Position numbers and translations under genes: made by a program
Notes under the pieces: model-generated
What the model was told of the DNA's origin: nothing
Seen by the model: the letters and a program-made list of their open reading frames with translations, nothing else
Databases searched by the model: none
In this document: positions 1 through 11,000 of the stretch, one piece after another
Layout of the letters: every line of letters begins with the position of its first letter
Position numbering within the stretch: position 1 is the first letter of the stretch
Source of the DNA: Nonomuraea roseoviolacea subsp. carminata
GTDB taxonomy: Bacteria; Actinomycetota; Actinomycetes; Streptosporangiales; Streptosporangiaceae
DNA length: 64,000 nucleotides
Reading direction: 5' to 3'
NCBI RefSeq assembly: GCF_024172185.1
Contig: NZ_JAMZEC010000001.1
Coordinates: forward strand, 6,789,001 to 6,853,000

Positions 1-3000
1 GCCGTCCGGTCCGACCTCGACGCGGACGGCAAGTCCACCTTCTGGGTACGCCTCAAGGGCGCGGCCGACCTCAGCGCCGCCCGTAAGGCCAGGACCAAGG
101 AGGCCAAGGCCGAGCAGGTCTTCGAGGCCAAGACCGAGCAGGCCGCCACCTCCCAGGCCGGCCTGCGCAAGCTCCTCGACGCCCAGGACGCCGACTACAC
201 CCCGTACTGGATCGTCAACGCCGTCCGCGTCACCGCCGGGCCCAAGCTGGCCGCCGAGATCGCCGGCCTGCCCGAGGTCACCGGCATCGAGCCGGTCCGC
301 ACACTCACCCTCCCCAAGCCCGACCCGGGCAAGGCCGAGGCGCGCGTCAACGCCGTCGAGTGGAACATCGACCGCGTCGGCGCCCCGCGCGTGTGGAGCG
401 AGCTGGGCGACCGCGGCGAGGGCATCGTCGTCGCCCACATCGACTCCGGAGCCCAGTTCGACCATCCCGAGCTGGCCGCCTCCTACCGGGGACGCAACCC
501 CGACGGCAGCTACACCCACGACTACAACTGGTTCGACCCGGCCCACGTCTGCCCGTCCGCCGCGCCGTGCGACAACAACGGCCACGGCACGCACACCATG
601 GGCACCATGGTCGGCGCGAACGGCATCGGCGTCGCCCCCGGCGCCCGGTGGATCGCCGCCAAGGGCTGCGAGACCAACACCTGCACCGACGCCTCCCTGC
701 TGGCCGCCGGCCAGTGGGTCCTCGCCCCCACCGACCTCAACGGGCGGAACCCACGGCCCGACCTCGCGCCCGACATCGTCAACAACTCCTGGGGCGGCGC
801 CGGCTTCGACCCCTGGTACAAGGAGACCGTCGACGCGTGGGTGGCGGCCGGCATCTTCCCGGCCTTCGCCAACGGCAACGAGGGCCCGGCCTGCCGTACC
901 AGCGGCTCGCCCGGCCAGTACGTGAGCAGCTACAGCGCCGGCGGCTTCGACGTCAACGGCGTCCTCTACGCCCGCTCCAGCAAGGGCGAGGGCGAGAACG
1001 GCGAGATCAAGCCGAACATCGCCGCCCCCGCCGTGAACGTGCGCTCGTCCGTGCCCGGCGGCGGCTACGACTCCTACACCGGCACCTCCATGGCCTCACC
1101 GCACGTCGCGGCCACCGTGGCGCTCCTCTGGTCGGCGGCGCCGGCCCTCCAGGGCGACGTGGCGGCCACCCGGCCGCTGCTCGACTCCACGGCGATCGAC
1201 GTCAACGACACCTCCTGCGGCGGCACCGCCGCCGACAACAACGTCTGGGGCGAGGGCCGGCTCGACGCCTACGCCGCCGTCCGGCTCGCGCCCCGCGACG
1301 GCGTCGGCGACCTGGCCGGCACCGTCACTTCCACCACGGGCACTTCCACCACGGGCACTTCCACCACGGGCACTTCCACCACGGGGACCTCCGGCGGCGC
1401 GCCCGTGGCCGGCGCCACCGTCACCGTCACGGGCCCCATCACCCGCACCGTCGTGACCGGCCAGGACGGCGCCTACGCGGTGCCGCGCCTGCTGCCCGGC
1501 GAGTACCGGATCACCACCGAGAAGTTCGGCTACGGCAAGGGCACCGCGACCGCCGCCGTCGTCGCCGGGCAGAGCGCCAGGGCCGACGTCACCATGGCCC
1601 AGCAGCCCTCGGCCGTCCTGTCCGGCACGGTCACCGCCGCCGGCGCGCCGGAGGCCGGGGCCACGGTCGAGGCGACCGGCACCCCGGTCAGGACGGTCAC
1701 CGACGCCGCCGGCCGCTACCGGCTCACGCTGCCGCACGGCGACTACACGATCACGGTCACCCCGTCCTCCCGCTGCTCGCGCGGCGCGTCCGTGGGCATC
1801 GCCCTGACCGGCGACACCGTCAAGGACATCGAGCTGGGGCTGCGCGGCGACGGCTTCGGCTACACCTGCCGCACCGGCACCGAGCCGTACGTCGCGGGCA
1901 CCGACAAGCTGGCCCTCACCGGCGACGACGAGGCCCAGCAGGTGACGCTGCCCTTCCCGGTCCCGTTCTACGGCACCGGGCAGGCCAAGGCGTGGATCGC
2001 CACCAACGGCATGGCCACCTTCGCCGCCGACAAGGTCACCAGCGGCGGCAACGGCCGGCTGCCCACCACCGGCACGCCCAACAACGCCGTCTACCCGTAC
2101 TGGGACGACCTGGTCGTGGACGCGAGCGCCGGCGTCTACACCGGCGTCACGGGCACGGCGCCGCACCGCCGGTTCGTGATCGAGTGGCGCAACGTCCGCT
2201 ACTACAACGACGCCGCGCAGCGCATCTCCTTCGCCGCGCTGCTCGGCGAGGACGGCACCGTCAGCTACCGGTACAAGGACGTCGACAGCCAGCGCGACCA
2301 GGGCACCAGCGCCACCGTCGGCATCGAGAACGCGACCGGCACCGACGGCATGCTCTACTCCTACGAGGAGCCGGCCCTCACCGACGGCCAGAGCCTCACC
2401 TTCACCGCCAGCCGGCACGGCCTGGTCATCGGCGTGGTCACCGACGCCAACGACGGCGACCCGCTGCCCGGCGCCACGGTGCGGATCGGCGACGTGGCCA
2501 CGCTCACCACCGGTCCCGACGGCGCGTTCTCCGGCCAGGTGCTGGCGGGCGACTACCAGGTCGAGGTGTCCAAGGAGAACTACGGCACCTTCACCAAGCC
2601 CGTCACCATCGCCCCGGCCACGATCACCCGGATCGACACGGCCCTGGTCACCGGCCGGGTCAGCTCCTCCGTGGGCGAGATCACCCTGGTGATGCCCACC
2701 GACGCCACCCGGACGCGCACGTTCGAGCTGACCAACCTCGGCTCGCCCACTGCCTACACCGTCACCGCCGACCCGGCGCAGAGCTGGCTCGCCATCACGC
2801 CCACGGCCGGCGACCTGGCCAAGGACCAGCGGGTCACGCTCAAGGTCACGGCCTCCAGCGCCGGCGTCCAGCCCGGCACGCTCCGCTCGGGCAAGCTGGT
2901 GGTCAAGTCGGCCAGCGGGCGGCAGCCCGTCATCGAGGTCAAGGTGACGGTCGTCGTGCCGAAGTACCAGGTCGCGGTGGACGTGGGCGCGAGCAAGGGC

Positions 3001-3450
3001 CTGGTCGACGCCGCCGGCGACTCCTGGACGGCCGACCGCAAGTACACCCAGGGCCAGCACGGCTACGTCGCCACCGCCAACCGCACCGCCTCCACGTCGA
3101 AGACCATCAAGGGCACCGACGACCAGGCGCTGTTCCGCACCGCCCGCGAGGGCATGCTGGAGTACCGCTTCGACGGCGTGCCCGCCGGCACCTACACCGT
3201 CGAGCTGGGCTTCGCCGACATCAAGTCGACGGGCATCGGCAAGCGGGTCTTCGACGTGCTGGTGGAGGGGCAACTGGCCATCCCGGCGCTGGACCTGGCG
3301 CTGGAGGCGGGCACGTACACGGCCGTGAGCAGGCAGTACACGGTGAAGGTCACCGACGGCCAGCTCAACGTCCGCTTCGCCACCCGCGAGGGCAGCACGA
3401 TCGTCAACGCGGTCCGCGTCTCCGAGCGGCCGGACAAGGCGACTCCCTGA
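1..3450 (+). CDS. S8 (subtilisin-like) secreted serine protease, 5' end outside window
   Basis: The reading frame is open from base 1, so the start codon and signal peptide lie upstream; 1149 codons are visible. The N-terminal ~120 residues look like an inhibitor-I9-type propeptide. The peptidase_S8 triad is visible: Asp in HIDSG (codon 442-444), His in NNGHGTH (583-585) and Ser in GTSMASPH (1087-1089). After it come a Thr/Ser-Gly repeat linker, two carboxypeptidase-regulatory-like beta domains (about 1390-1830), a region resembling bacillopeptidase-F-type C-terminal modules, a third regulatory-like domain (about 2430-2680) and a C-terminal malectin-like carbohydrate-binding domain (about 2960-3430; VAVDVGASKG). 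By family it is an extracellular protease, probably tethered to a glycan; the substrate is unknown. A strong hairpin follows the stop. Confidence 0.9.
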   Translation, partial: AVRSDLDADGKSTFWVRLKGAADLSAARKARTKEAKAEQVFEAKTEQAATSQAGLRKLLDAQDADYTPYWIVNAVRVTAGPKLAAEIAGLPEVTGIEPVRTLTLPKPDPGKAEARVNAVEWNIDRVGAPRVWSELGDRGEGIVVAHIDSGAQFDHPELAASYRGRNPDGSYTHDYNWFDPAHVCPSAAPCDNNGHGTHTMGTMVGANGIGVAPGARWIAAKGCETNTCTDASLLAAGQWVLAPTDLNGRNPRPDLAPDIVNNSWGGAGFDPWYKETVDAWVAAGIFPAFANGNEGPACRTSGSPGQYVSSYSAGGFDVNGVLYARSSKGEGENGEIKPNIAAPAVNVRSSVPGGGYDSYTGTSMASPHVAATVALLWSAAPALQGDVAATRPLLDSTAIDVNDTSCGGTAADNNVWGEGRLDAYAAVRLAPRDGVGDLAGTVTSTTGTSTTGTSTTGTSTTGTSGGAPVAGATVTVTGPITRTVVTGQDGAYAVPRLLPGEYRITTEKFGYGKGTATAAVVAGQSARADVTMAQQPSAVLSGTVTAAGAPEAGATVEATGTPVRTVTDAAGRYRLTLPHGDYTITVTPSSRCSRGASVGIALTGDTVKDIELGLRGDGFGYTCRTGTEPYVAGTDKLALTGDDEAQQVTLPFPVPFYGTGQAKAWIATNGMATFAADKVTSGGNGRLPTTGTPNNAVYPYWDDLVVDASAGVYTGVTGTAPHRRFVIEWRNVRYYNDAAQRISFAALLGEDGTVSYRYKDVDSQRDQGTSATVGIENATGTDGMLYSYEEPALTDGQSLTFTASRHGLVIGVVTDANDGDPLPGATVRIGDVATLTTGPDGAFSGQVLAGDYQVEVSKENYGTFTKPVTIAPATITRIDTALVTGRVSSSVGEITLVMPTDATRTRTFELTNLGSPTAYTVTADPAQSWLAITPTAGDLAKDQRVTLKVTASSAGVQPGTLRSGKLVVKSASGRQPVIEVKVTVVVPKYQVAVDVGASKGLVDAAGDSWTADRKYTQGQHGYVATANRTASTSKTIKGTDDQALFRTAREGMLEYRFDGVPAGTYTVELGFADIKSTGIGKRVFDVLVEGQLAIPALDLALEAGTYTAVSRQYTVKVTDGQLNVRFATREGSTIVNAVRVSERPDKATP
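1327..1386 (+). repeat. 15-bp tandem repeat inside protease gene (4 copies)
   Basis: Four head-to-tail copies of acttccaccacgggc, the last with one change, encode TSTTG x4 in the linker between the peptidase domain and the first beta domain. The unit length is a multiple of three, so copy-number change would keep the frame. Confidence 0.95.
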
Positions 3451-3484
3451 CGCGTCCGGGGATCACCTCCTGACGCGCCGGGCG

Positions 3485-3514
3485 CGACTCGCCCCGCCGA
3501 TGCGGGGCGAGTCG
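3485..3514 (+). terminator. Hairpin terminator after the S8 protease gene
   Basis: A perfect 13-bp stem (cgactcgccccgc / gcggggcgagtcg) with a 4-base loop (cgat), 35 bases after the protease stop codon. It has no T-run, as is common for terminators in GC-rich actinomycetes. Confidence 0.75.
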
Positions 3515-3602
3515 TGACCGGGGGCGGATCCTTCCTTGACCCGGTGCCGGGTATCCCTGGGGGAAGGCGCTACGCGTAGGGCATGACCCAGGGGAGGGCC
3601 CG

Positions 3603-5273
3603 GTGACGACGCAGAAACCGGCCGCCGGCGAGCCGATGACCTCACCGCTCGCCCCGGCCAAGAGGCGCCGCGCGGGCGCGGTGCTCGCCAACTGGCTGTC
3701 CACGACCGACCACAAGGTCATCGGCTACCTCTACCTCATGACGTCGTTCGGGTTCTTCCTCGTGGCCGGCCTGATGGCGATGATCATCAGGGCTGAGCTG
3801 TTCGAGCCGGGGCTTCAGGTCGTCACGAACCAGCAGTACAACCAGCTCTTCACCAACCACGGCGTGATCATGCTGCTGCTGTTCGCCACGCCGCTGTTCG
3901 CCGGGTTCGCCAACGTCATCATGCCCCTGCAGATCGGCGCGCCCGACGTGGCCTTCCCCCGGCTGAACGCGGTGGCGTACTGGCTGTTCCTGTTCGGCGG
4001 GCTGATCACGCTCTGGAGCTTCGTGGTGCCCCTCGGGGCGGCCGACTTCGGCTGGTTCGCCTACACGCCGCTGTCGTCGATCACCTTCTCGCCCAGCATG
4101 GGCGGCGACTTCTGGATCATGGGCCTGGTGATGTCCGGGCTCGGCACGATCCTCGGGTCCGTCAACTTCATCACCACGATCATCTGCATGCGGGCCCCCG
4201 GCATGACGATGTTCCGGATGCCGATCTTCACCTGGAACGTCCTGCTGACCAGCATGCTCGTGCTCATGGCCTTCCCGGTGCTGGCCGCGGCCCTGCTGGC
4301 GCTGGAGATCGACCGCAAGTTCGGCACCCACGTCTACGACGCCGCCAACGGCGGCCCGATCCTGTGGCAGCACCTGTTCTGGTTCTTCGGCCACCCCGAG
4401 GTCTACATCATCGCGCTGCCGTTCTTCGGGATCATCACCGAGGTCATCCCCGTCTTCTCCCGCAAGCCGCTGTTCGGCTACGTCGGCCTGGTCGGGGCGA
4501 CGATCGCGATCGCCGGCCTGTCGATGACGGTGTGGGCGCACCACATGTTCCCGACCGGGCAGGTGCTGCTGCCGTTCTTCTCGTTCATGACGTTCCTCAT
4601 CGCGGTGCCGACCGGGGTGAAGTTCTTCAACTGGATCGGCACCATGTGGCGCGGCCATCTGAGCTTCGCCGCGCCGATGATGTTCGCCATCGGCTTCCTC
4701 ATCACGTTCCTGCTCGGCGGGCTGACCGGCGTCATCCTGGCCTCGCCGCCGCTCGACTTCCACATCAGCGACACCTACTTCGTGGTGGCCCACTTCCACT
4801 ACGTGGTGTTCGGGACGGTCGTGTTCGCGATGTTCGCCGGCTTCTACTTCTGGTGGCCCAAGATGACCGGCCGGATGCTCGACGACCGGCTCGGCCAGGT
4901 CCACTTCTGGATGCTGTTCATCGGCTTCCACACCACGTTCCTCATCCAGCACTGGCTCGGGGTCGCCGGGTTCCCGCGCCGCTACGCCGACTACAGCCCG
5001 GCCGACGGCTTCACCACGCTCAACCAGATCTCCTCGCTCGGCGCGTTCCTGCTGGGCCTGTCCACGCTCCCGTTCATCTACAACGTCTGGAAGACCGCCC
5101 GGCGCGCCCCGCGCGTCACGGTGGACGACCCGTGGGGCTTCGGCAACTCGCTCGAATGGGCGACCTCGTGCCCGCCGCCGCGGCACAACTTCACGTTCAT
5201 GCCGCCCATCCGTTCCGAACGGCCGGCCTTCGACCTGCACTACCCGCGCGAGCCCCTGGACAAGGCCGCCTGA
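3603..5273 (+). CDS. ctaD: Cytochrome c oxidase subunit I (aa3-type, CtaD)
   Basis: Catalytic subunit of the terminal oxidase, reducing O2 to water with proton pumping in the cytoplasmic membrane. The 556-residue, 12-TM haem-copper protein shows the expected ligands: haem a His86 (TNHGV), CuB His264 with Tyr268 of the cross-link (GHPEVY), CuB His313/His314 (WAHH), haem a3 His397 and haem a His399 (VVAHFHY); Lys340 (PTGVK) is the K-channel lysine. GTG start with SD ggggaggg at 3591-3598. No ctaC, ctaE or ctaF is adjacent, so this is probably an extra, stand-alone ctaD copy that borrows other subunits. It is followed by a type II NADH dehydrogenase, suggesting an alternative respiratory module. 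Confidence 0.95.
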   Translation: MTTQKPAAGEPMTSPLAPAKRRRAGAVLANWLSTTDHKVIGYLYLMTSFGFFLVAGLMAMIIRAELFEPGLQVVTNQQYNQLFTNHGVIMLLLFATPLFAGFANVIMPLQIGAPDVAFPRLNAVAYWLFLFGGLITLWSFVVPLGAADFGWFAYTPLSSITFSPSMGGDFWIMGLVMSGLGTILGSVNFITTIICMRAPGMTMFRMPIFTWNVLLTSMLVLMAFPVLAAALLALEIDRKFGTHVYDAANGGPILWQHLFWFFGHPEVYIIALPFFGIITEVIPVFSRKPLFGYVGLVGATIAIAGLSMTVWAHHMFPTGQVLLPFFSFMTFLIAVPTGVKFFNWIGTMWRGHLSFAAPMMFAIGFLITFLLGGLTGVILASPPLDFHISDTYFVVAHFHYVVFGTVVFAMFAGFYFWWPKMTGRMLDDRLGQVHFWMLFIGFHTTFLIQHWLGVAGFPRRYADYSPADGFTTLNQISSLGAFLLGLSTLPFIYNVWKTARRAPRVTVDDPWGFGNSLEWATSCPPPRHNFTFMPPIRSERPAFDLHYPREPLDKAA

Positions 5274-5373
5274 GCCGGCCCGCGCCCCGCGGCAAAGCAG
5301 ACGAAGGGGTTTAAGGGCCGCCTGAGGTGCCATATGCACACGAGATGGGCCGACACGCCGGAAGGGGCACCTC

Positions 5374-6624
5374 GTGATGATGGACGGAAAGCGGCAGGAG
5401 CGGACGGGCAGGCCGCCGCACGTCGTGGTGGTGGGCGGGGGGTTCGGCGGGCTCAGCGCCACCCGTGAGCTCGCCCGCGCCGGCGCCAGGGTCACGATCG
5501 TCGACCAGCACCCCTACACCACCTTCCAGCCGCTGCTTTACCAGGTGGCGACGGCCGCCATGGCCGCCGGCGACGTGACGTACCCCCTGCGCGCCTTCGC
5601 CGCGAGGTATCCCACCGTGCGCGTGCACGCCGCCGGCCTCGGCAAGCTGCTCCTCGACCAGAAGCAGGTCGAGCTGACCGACGGCGCCGTCCTCGACTAC
5701 GACTACCTCGTCCTCGGCACCGGGGTCAGCACCAACTGGCTGTCCATCGAGGGCGCCGAGAAGAACGCGCTTCCCCTGTACTCCGTGCGCGACGCCAAGA
5801 CCCTGCGCAGCCGCCTGCAGACCTGCCTGGAGGAGACCGCCCTGGGCAAGCGGCCCACCACCCACGTGGTGGTCGTCGGCGGCGGCGCCACCGGCGTCGA
5901 GATCGCCGGGTCCATGGCCGAGCTGCGCATGCGGACGATCCCGCTGACCTACCCCGAGATCAAGCCCGAGCAGACCAGCATCACCCTGGTCGAGCGGTTC
6001 GACTACGTGCTCGCGCCGTACAAGCCGCACCTGCGCGACGCCGCCGCCCGCGACCTGCGCGAGCGCGAGGTGCGGCTGCGCCTCGGCGCCACCGTCGCCT
6101 CCGTCGAGCCGGACGCCGTCGTCCTGTCCGACGGCACCCGCCTGCACAGCGACGTCACCGTCTGGGCGCTCGGCGTGACCGCGCCCAAGGAGATCGCCGA
6201 CTGCGGCCTGCCCCAGGGCAAGGGCGGCCGGGTCGTCGTCACCGAACGGCTGAACCTGAGCGAGCACCCCGAGGTCTTCGTCGTCGGCGACCTCGCGCTG
6301 CCGCCGGAGCCGCTGCCGCAGCTCGCCCAGCCCGCCATCCAGATGGGCAAGCACGCCGGCCGGCAGATCGTCGCCGCGGCGACAGGGCGGCCCACCGTGC
6401 CGTTCCACTACCGCGACCCCGGGATCATGGCGATCGTCGGCCGCTGCGCGGCCGTCGTCCAGCTCCCCAACGGCTTCACCTTCCGGGGACTGCCCGCCTG
6501 GCTGGCCTGGATCTTCCTGCACGTCGCCTACCTGCTCGGCGGGCGCAACCGGACCAGCGTCCTGGTCAACTTCTTCTGGCGTTACTTCGGGCCGCGCAGG
6601 AGCCGCGCGTCGGTCGCGGAGTAG
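5374..6624 (+). CDS. ndh: Type II NADH dehydrogenase (NDH-2)
   Basis: Single-subunit, non-proton-pumping NADH:quinone oxidoreductase on the inner membrane face. The 416 residues carry an FAD-binding Rossmann motif near residues 17-25 (VVVVGGGFGG), the NDH-2 signature TTFQPLLYQVAT, a second Rossmann motif for NADH (HVVVVGGGATGVE, about 165-180) and FVVGDLAL near the FAD ribityl site. The hydrophobic C-terminus (WLAWIFLHVAYLLGG) fits the family's membrane anchor. GTG at 5374 with SD gaagggg at 5361-5367; an ATG at 5377 is an alternative. It lies 100 bp after ctaD on the same strand and probably works with it. Confidence 0.92.
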   Translation: MMMDGKRQERTGRPPHVVVVGGGFGGLSATRELARAGARVTIVDQHPYTTFQPLLYQVATAAMAAGDVTYPLRAFAARYPTVRVHAAGLGKLLLDQKQVELTDGAVLDYDYLVLGTGVSTNWLSIEGAEKNALPLYSVRDAKTLRSRLQTCLEETALGKRPTTHVVVVGGGATGVEIAGSMAELRMRTIPLTYPEIKPEQTSITLVERFDYVLAPYKPHLRDAAARDLREREVRLRLGATVASVEPDAVVLSDGTRLHSDVTVWALGVTAPKEIADCGLPQGKGGRVVVTERLNLSEHPEVFVVGDLALPPEPLPQLAQPAIQMGKHAGRQIVAAATGRPTVPFHYRDPGIMAIVGRCAAVVQLPNGFTFRGLPAWLAWIFLHVAYLLGGRNRTSVLVNFFWRYFGPRRSRASVAE

Positions 6625-6655
6625 CCACGTCCCGGCGAACGAGGGGGTTCGCGTC

Positions 6656-7483
6656 ATGCGCAAGGCCGACGGTGGGAGCGTGCTGTTCATCGGCAACGCG
6701 ACCACCCTCATCCGGTACAACGGCTTCACCCTGCTCACCGACCCCAACTTCCTGCACCGGGGGCAGCGCGCCCACCTCGGCTACGGCCTCACCTCGCGTC
6801 GCCTCCTCGACCCGGCCCTGGAGGTGGAGGACCTGCCGCCGCTGGACGCGGTCGTCCTGTCGCACCTGCACGGCGACCACTGGGACCGGGTGGCGCGCGA
6901 CGGCCTCGACAAGGCCACGCCCGTCATCACGACGACGCACGCCGCCCGGCGGCTCAGGAAGCAGGGCTTCGAGCGGGCCGTCGGCCTGAAGACCTGGCAG
7001 GAGCACCAGCTCCGCGACGGCACCGACGCGCTGACGGTGACCGCCGTGCCCGCCCGGCACGCCCCCGGCGCGGTCGAGGGGCTGCTGCCGCCGGTGATGG
7101 GCAGCGTGCTGGAGTTCCGCCGCGAGGGCCGCGTCGATCTGCGCCTGCACATCAGCGGCGACACCCTGATGGACCGCCGCCTGCACCAGATCCCGAGACG
7201 CTTCCCCGACCTGGACGTGGGCATCGTCCACCTGGGCGGCACCAAGCTGCTCGGCACGGTCATGGTCACCATGGACGGCCGCCAGGGGGCGGACTGGGTG
7301 GACCTCATCAGCCCCCGGCGGGTGCTGCCCGTCCACTACGACGACTACACGGTCTTCAGCTCGGGCCTGGACGACTTCCGTGAGCACATGGAGCGTTCCG
7401 GCCACGCCGACCGCGTCGTTTTCCTCGACCGCGGCGACACCTACACGCTGCCGGTCCGCCCACCGGCCCCCGCCCGCACCTGA
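6656..7483 (+). CDS. MBL-fold metallo-hydrolase (UlaG/NAPE-PLD-like)
   Basis: The 275-residue protein has the metallo-beta-lactamase metal motif HxHxDH at residues 70-75 (SHLHGDHWD), a later metal ligand in ISGDTLMD and a C-terminal VHYDDY histidine. The N-terminus (GNATTLIRYNGFTLLTDPNF) is typical of the UlaG / N-acyl-phosphatidylethanolamine phospholipase D-like branch, so a cytoplasmic phosphodiesterase or lactonase is likely; the substrate cannot be read. ATG at 6656 is preceded by an SD-like gaggggg. It follows ndh by 31 bp and may be cotranscribed. Confidence 0.85.
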   Translation: MRKADGGSVLFIGNATTLIRYNGFTLLTDPNFLHRGQRAHLGYGLTSRRLLDPALEVEDLPPLDAVVLSHLHGDHWDRVARDGLDKATPVITTTHAARRLRKQGFERAVGLKTWQEHQLRDGTDALTVTAVPARHAPGAVEGLLPPVMGSVLEFRREGRVDLRLHISGDTLMDRRLHQIPRRFPDLDVGIVHLGGTKLLGTVMVTMDGRQGADWVDLISPRRVLPVHYDDYTVFSSGLDDFREHMERSGHADRVVFLDRGDTYTLPVRPPAPART

Positions 7484-7499
7484 GCCGGGCCTCCGGCTC
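7482..7499. terminator. Short hairpin between convergent genes
   Basis: gagccgg / ccggctc, 7-bp stem with a 4-base loop, overlapping the MBL gene stop. Weak on its own, but it sits between convergent genes. Confidence 0.4.
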
Positions 7500-7515
7500 C
7501 GCGCGCACGGTCGGG

Positions 7516-7567
7516 CGGTGGGCTCCGCGCGGCCGGTCAGCCGGTGGGCTCCGCGCGGCCGGTCAGC
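7516..7567. repeat. 26-bp direct repeat, two perfect copies
   Basis: The 26-base unit cggtgggctccgcgcgg(...)gtcagc occurs twice in tandem at 7516-7541 and 7542-7567, plus a partial unit upstream. The second copy contains the stop codon of the minus-strand EEP gene. Confidence 0.9.
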
Positions 7568-8582
7568 CGGCGGGCGGCAGGCGCAGCTCGGCGAGGACGC
7601 CGCGGTGGTCCGTGCCCGGGACGTCGAGGATCTCCGTGCGGCCCACCGCCGCGCGCCGGTCCACCAGGACGTGGTCGATCGTGATGAACGGCGGCACGGC
7701 ACGGCCGTTCGGCCAGGTCGGTACCAGCCCCTCGCCGCTCTCCTCGGCCGCGTCCACGTAGCCCCGGGCGAGCAGGTCGCGGAAGGCGCGGTGGTCGAGG
7801 CTCGCGTTGAAGTCGCCGGCCAGCACGCGCGTCACCCGCGGCGAGGGCGGCGGCAGCGCCTCCAGGGAGGCGGTCCACTCCTCGGCGCGGCGGCCCAGCG
7901 GCGGGTGGGGGTGGACGGCGACCACCTGCGCGGTCGTCCCGCCCGGCAGGGTGATCGTCGCCGCGGGCATGTTGTGCCCGATGACGGTGAACAGGCCGGT
8001 CAGCTCGGTCAGCGGGTGCTTGCCGTACAGGCCGCTGCCGGCCGAGTCGCGCTCGGCCTGCAGCACCCGGTACGGCATGAGCGCGCCCAGACCGGCGGCG
8101 TCGAGCGCGGCGGCCTCCCGGTGGGTGAGCTCCAGCGCGCTGAACACGTCCGGGTCGTAGGCCCGGACGAGCCGCACCACCGCGGCGGCGTCCGCCCGGC
8201 CGAACAGGTTGACCGACAGGACCCGCAGCACCGGCCCCGGAGCCGCGGCGGCGGCCGGCGCCGCGGGCGGGATCGCCCGCGGGGCCACCGTCGCCGCCAG
8301 CGTCGCGCAGGACACGGCCGTGACCAGCGCCGCCCGCCGGTTCCGGAAGAGGAACAGCACCGTCAGCAGCGCCGTCACCACCACCGCGTACGGCGTCAGC
8401 GTCATGAGCTGGATGTCGAACGAGCCCTGCTCCACCCCCGCCAGCCGCTCCAGCGTCCACACGGCGAAACACCCGGCGACGATCCACGAGGGGCGGCGCC
8501 TCCCGCGGCGGGCCGGCTCCGGCTGGTCACCCGTCTTCGGCTGGTCACCCGGCTCCCGCCGGCGATCGGTCGTGATGCCCAC
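7563..8582 (-). CDS. Membrane-anchored endonuclease/exonuclease/phosphatase-family hydrolase
   Basis: 339 residues; GTG start. After a basic N-terminus with a small GDQP repeat come about three membrane segments (residues ~33-105), then an EEP (DNase I/inositol-phosphatase-like) domain. Visible EEP motifs are LSVNLFGR, ALELTHRE (metal Glu), the catalytic LAGDFNAS Asp-x-Asn, TIDHVLV and the terminal GTDHRGV Asp-His pair. The active site probably faces outside. The substrate (phosphodiester, lipid phosphate or DNA) is not predictable. It is convergent with the MBL hydrolase and divergent from the SDR gene. Confidence 0.85.
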   Translation of the reverse strand: MGITTDRRREPGDQPKTGDQPEPARRGRRRPSWIVAGCFAVWTLERLAGVEQGSFDIQLMTLTPYAVVVTALLTVLFLFRNRRAALVTAVSCATLAATVAPRAIPPAAPAAAAAPGPVLRVLSVNLFGRADAAAVVRLVRAYDPDVFSALELTHREAAALDAAGLGALMPYRVLQAERDSAGSGLYGKHPLTELTGLFTVIGHNMPAATITLPGGTTAQVVAVHPHPPLGRRAEEWTASLEALPPPSPRVTRVLAGDFNASLDHRAFRDLLARGYVDAAEESGEGLVPTWPNGRAVPPFITIDHVLVDRRAAVGRTEILDVPGTDHRGVLAELRLPPAG

Positions 8583-8786
8583 CCTCGATGCCCGCCTTCA
8601 CGCACGGTGACGTATCCGGGGCAGACCCTAGACGCGCACCGGCGGCCCCGGCCACCCCCGCCGCAGCCACCCGCGCCGGACCCGCGCCGACCTGCGCGGA
8701 CACCGGAGCGCTTGCTGATAAAGCTCTCAGCCAGGGCGTGGCCGGGCGGCGGAGCCGGGCCGCGCCGCACGGGTTAGGGTGCTGGC

Positions 8787-9551
8787 ATGCCTACCGCACT
8801 GATCACCGGCGCGACCGCCGGCATCGGCGCCGCCTTCGCCCGGCGGCTGGCCGCCGACGGCTTCGGCCTCGTCCTCGTGGCCCGTGACGAGCAGCGGCTC
8901 GGCGAGGCCGCCGACCGGCTCAAGCTCAGGTACGGCGTGAGCGTCGAGGTGCTGCCCGCCGACCTCGCCACCGACGAGGGGCTGGCCCGGGTCGAGTCGC
9001 GCCTGCGCGAGGACGACGGCCGCCAGGTCGACCTGCTGGTCAACAACGCCGGCTTCGGCCACCCAGGGGCCTTCCTGGACGTGCCGGTCGAGGACGAGCT
9101 GCGCATGCTCAAGGTCCACTGCGAGGCCGTGCTGCGGCTGACCCTGGCCGTCCTGCCCGGCATGCGGCGGCGCGGCCGGGGCGGGGTGATCAACGTGGCG
9201 TCCGTCGCCGCGTTCTTCACCCGCGGCACCTACAGCGCCTCCAAGGCGTGGGTGGTGAACTTCAGCGAGTCCACCGCGGTCGAGATCCGCGAGCCGAGGG
9301 TGCGGGTCATGGCGCTGTGCCCCGGGTTCGTGCGCACCGAGTTCCACGAGCGGGCGTCGATGGACATGTCGGGCGTTCCGGAGTTCCTGTGGCTCGACGC
9401 CGACGAGGTGGCGCGCGTGGCCATGCGGGATCTCGCGCTGGGCCGGCGGGTGTCGGTGCCCGACGCCCGGTACAAGGCGATCGTGGCCGTCGGCAAATTC
9501 GTGCCGCGCGGGCTGGCCGGCGCCGTGTCGGCCCGCCTGGGCCGCCGCTGA
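8787..9551 (+). CDS. SDR-family NAD(P)-dependent oxidoreductase
   Basis: Classical short-chain dehydrogenase of 254 residues. The cofactor motif TGATAGIG is at residues 7-14, the structural NNAG motif is at VNNAGFG, catalytic Ser lies in NVASVA and the YxxxK motif in TYSASKAW. The sequence (FTRGTYSASKAWVVNFSE, CPGFVRTEFHERA) resembles the SDR group annotated as short-chain dehydrogenases of lipid or ketone metabolism; the substrate is unknown. ATG at 8787. It stands alone between a divergent EEP gene and a strong hairpin. Confidence 0.88.
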   Translation: MPTALITGATAGIGAAFARRLAADGFGLVLVARDEQRLGEAADRLKLRYGVSVEVLPADLATDEGLARVESRLREDDGRQVDLLVNNAGFGHPGAFLDVPVEDELRMLKVHCEAVLRLTLAVLPGMRRRGRGGVINVASVAAFFTRGTYSASKAWVVNFSESTAVEIREPRVRVMALCPGFVRTEFHERASMDMSGVPEFLWLDADEVARVAMRDLALGRRVSVPDARYKAIVAVGKFVPRGLAGAVSARLGRR

Positions 9552-9614
9552 TCCCGCGTACCGCCTCGACAGGCCGCCGCGCGTCTGTCTCCACAGGCCG
9601 CCGCGCAAAAGGAT

Positions 9615-9651
9615 GGGCCCCCGCCGCGGGAGGGGGTCGCGGTGGGGGCCC
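9615..9651. terminator. Bidirectional terminator hairpin between SDR and msiK-like gene
   Basis: A 14-bp stem with one G-T wobble (gggcccccgccgcg / cgcggtgggggccc) and a 9-base loop, lying between two convergent genes, so it can serve both. Confidence 0.75.
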
Positions 9652-9736
9652 GGCCGGTCACGAGCGCGGCTCGTGGCCGGCGCCTTGGGAGGTCAGCGGC
9701 CGGAGTGCGCCGGCCGGCGACCGCTGATCGATGTCG

Positions 9737-10957
<1,221 letters not shown>

Positions 10958-11000
10958 GCCATTCCTTCGCGGTCCAGGGCGGTGGCCCGGATGTTGTGCG

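Noticed and set aside
1096-3273. Long minus-strand open frame opposite the S8 protease
   Set aside because: Shadow of high GC third-position bias; composition is Ala/Gly/Arg/His-rich with no domain, and the plus frame has clear peptidase motifs.
3536-3582. TTGACC...TAGGGC as a ctaD promoter
   Set aside because: The spacing between the boxes is too long for a sigma-70 type promoter; not supported.
7380-8777. Plus-strand open frame across MBL end and EEP gene
   Set aside because: No motif; covers the clear minus-strand EEP domain.
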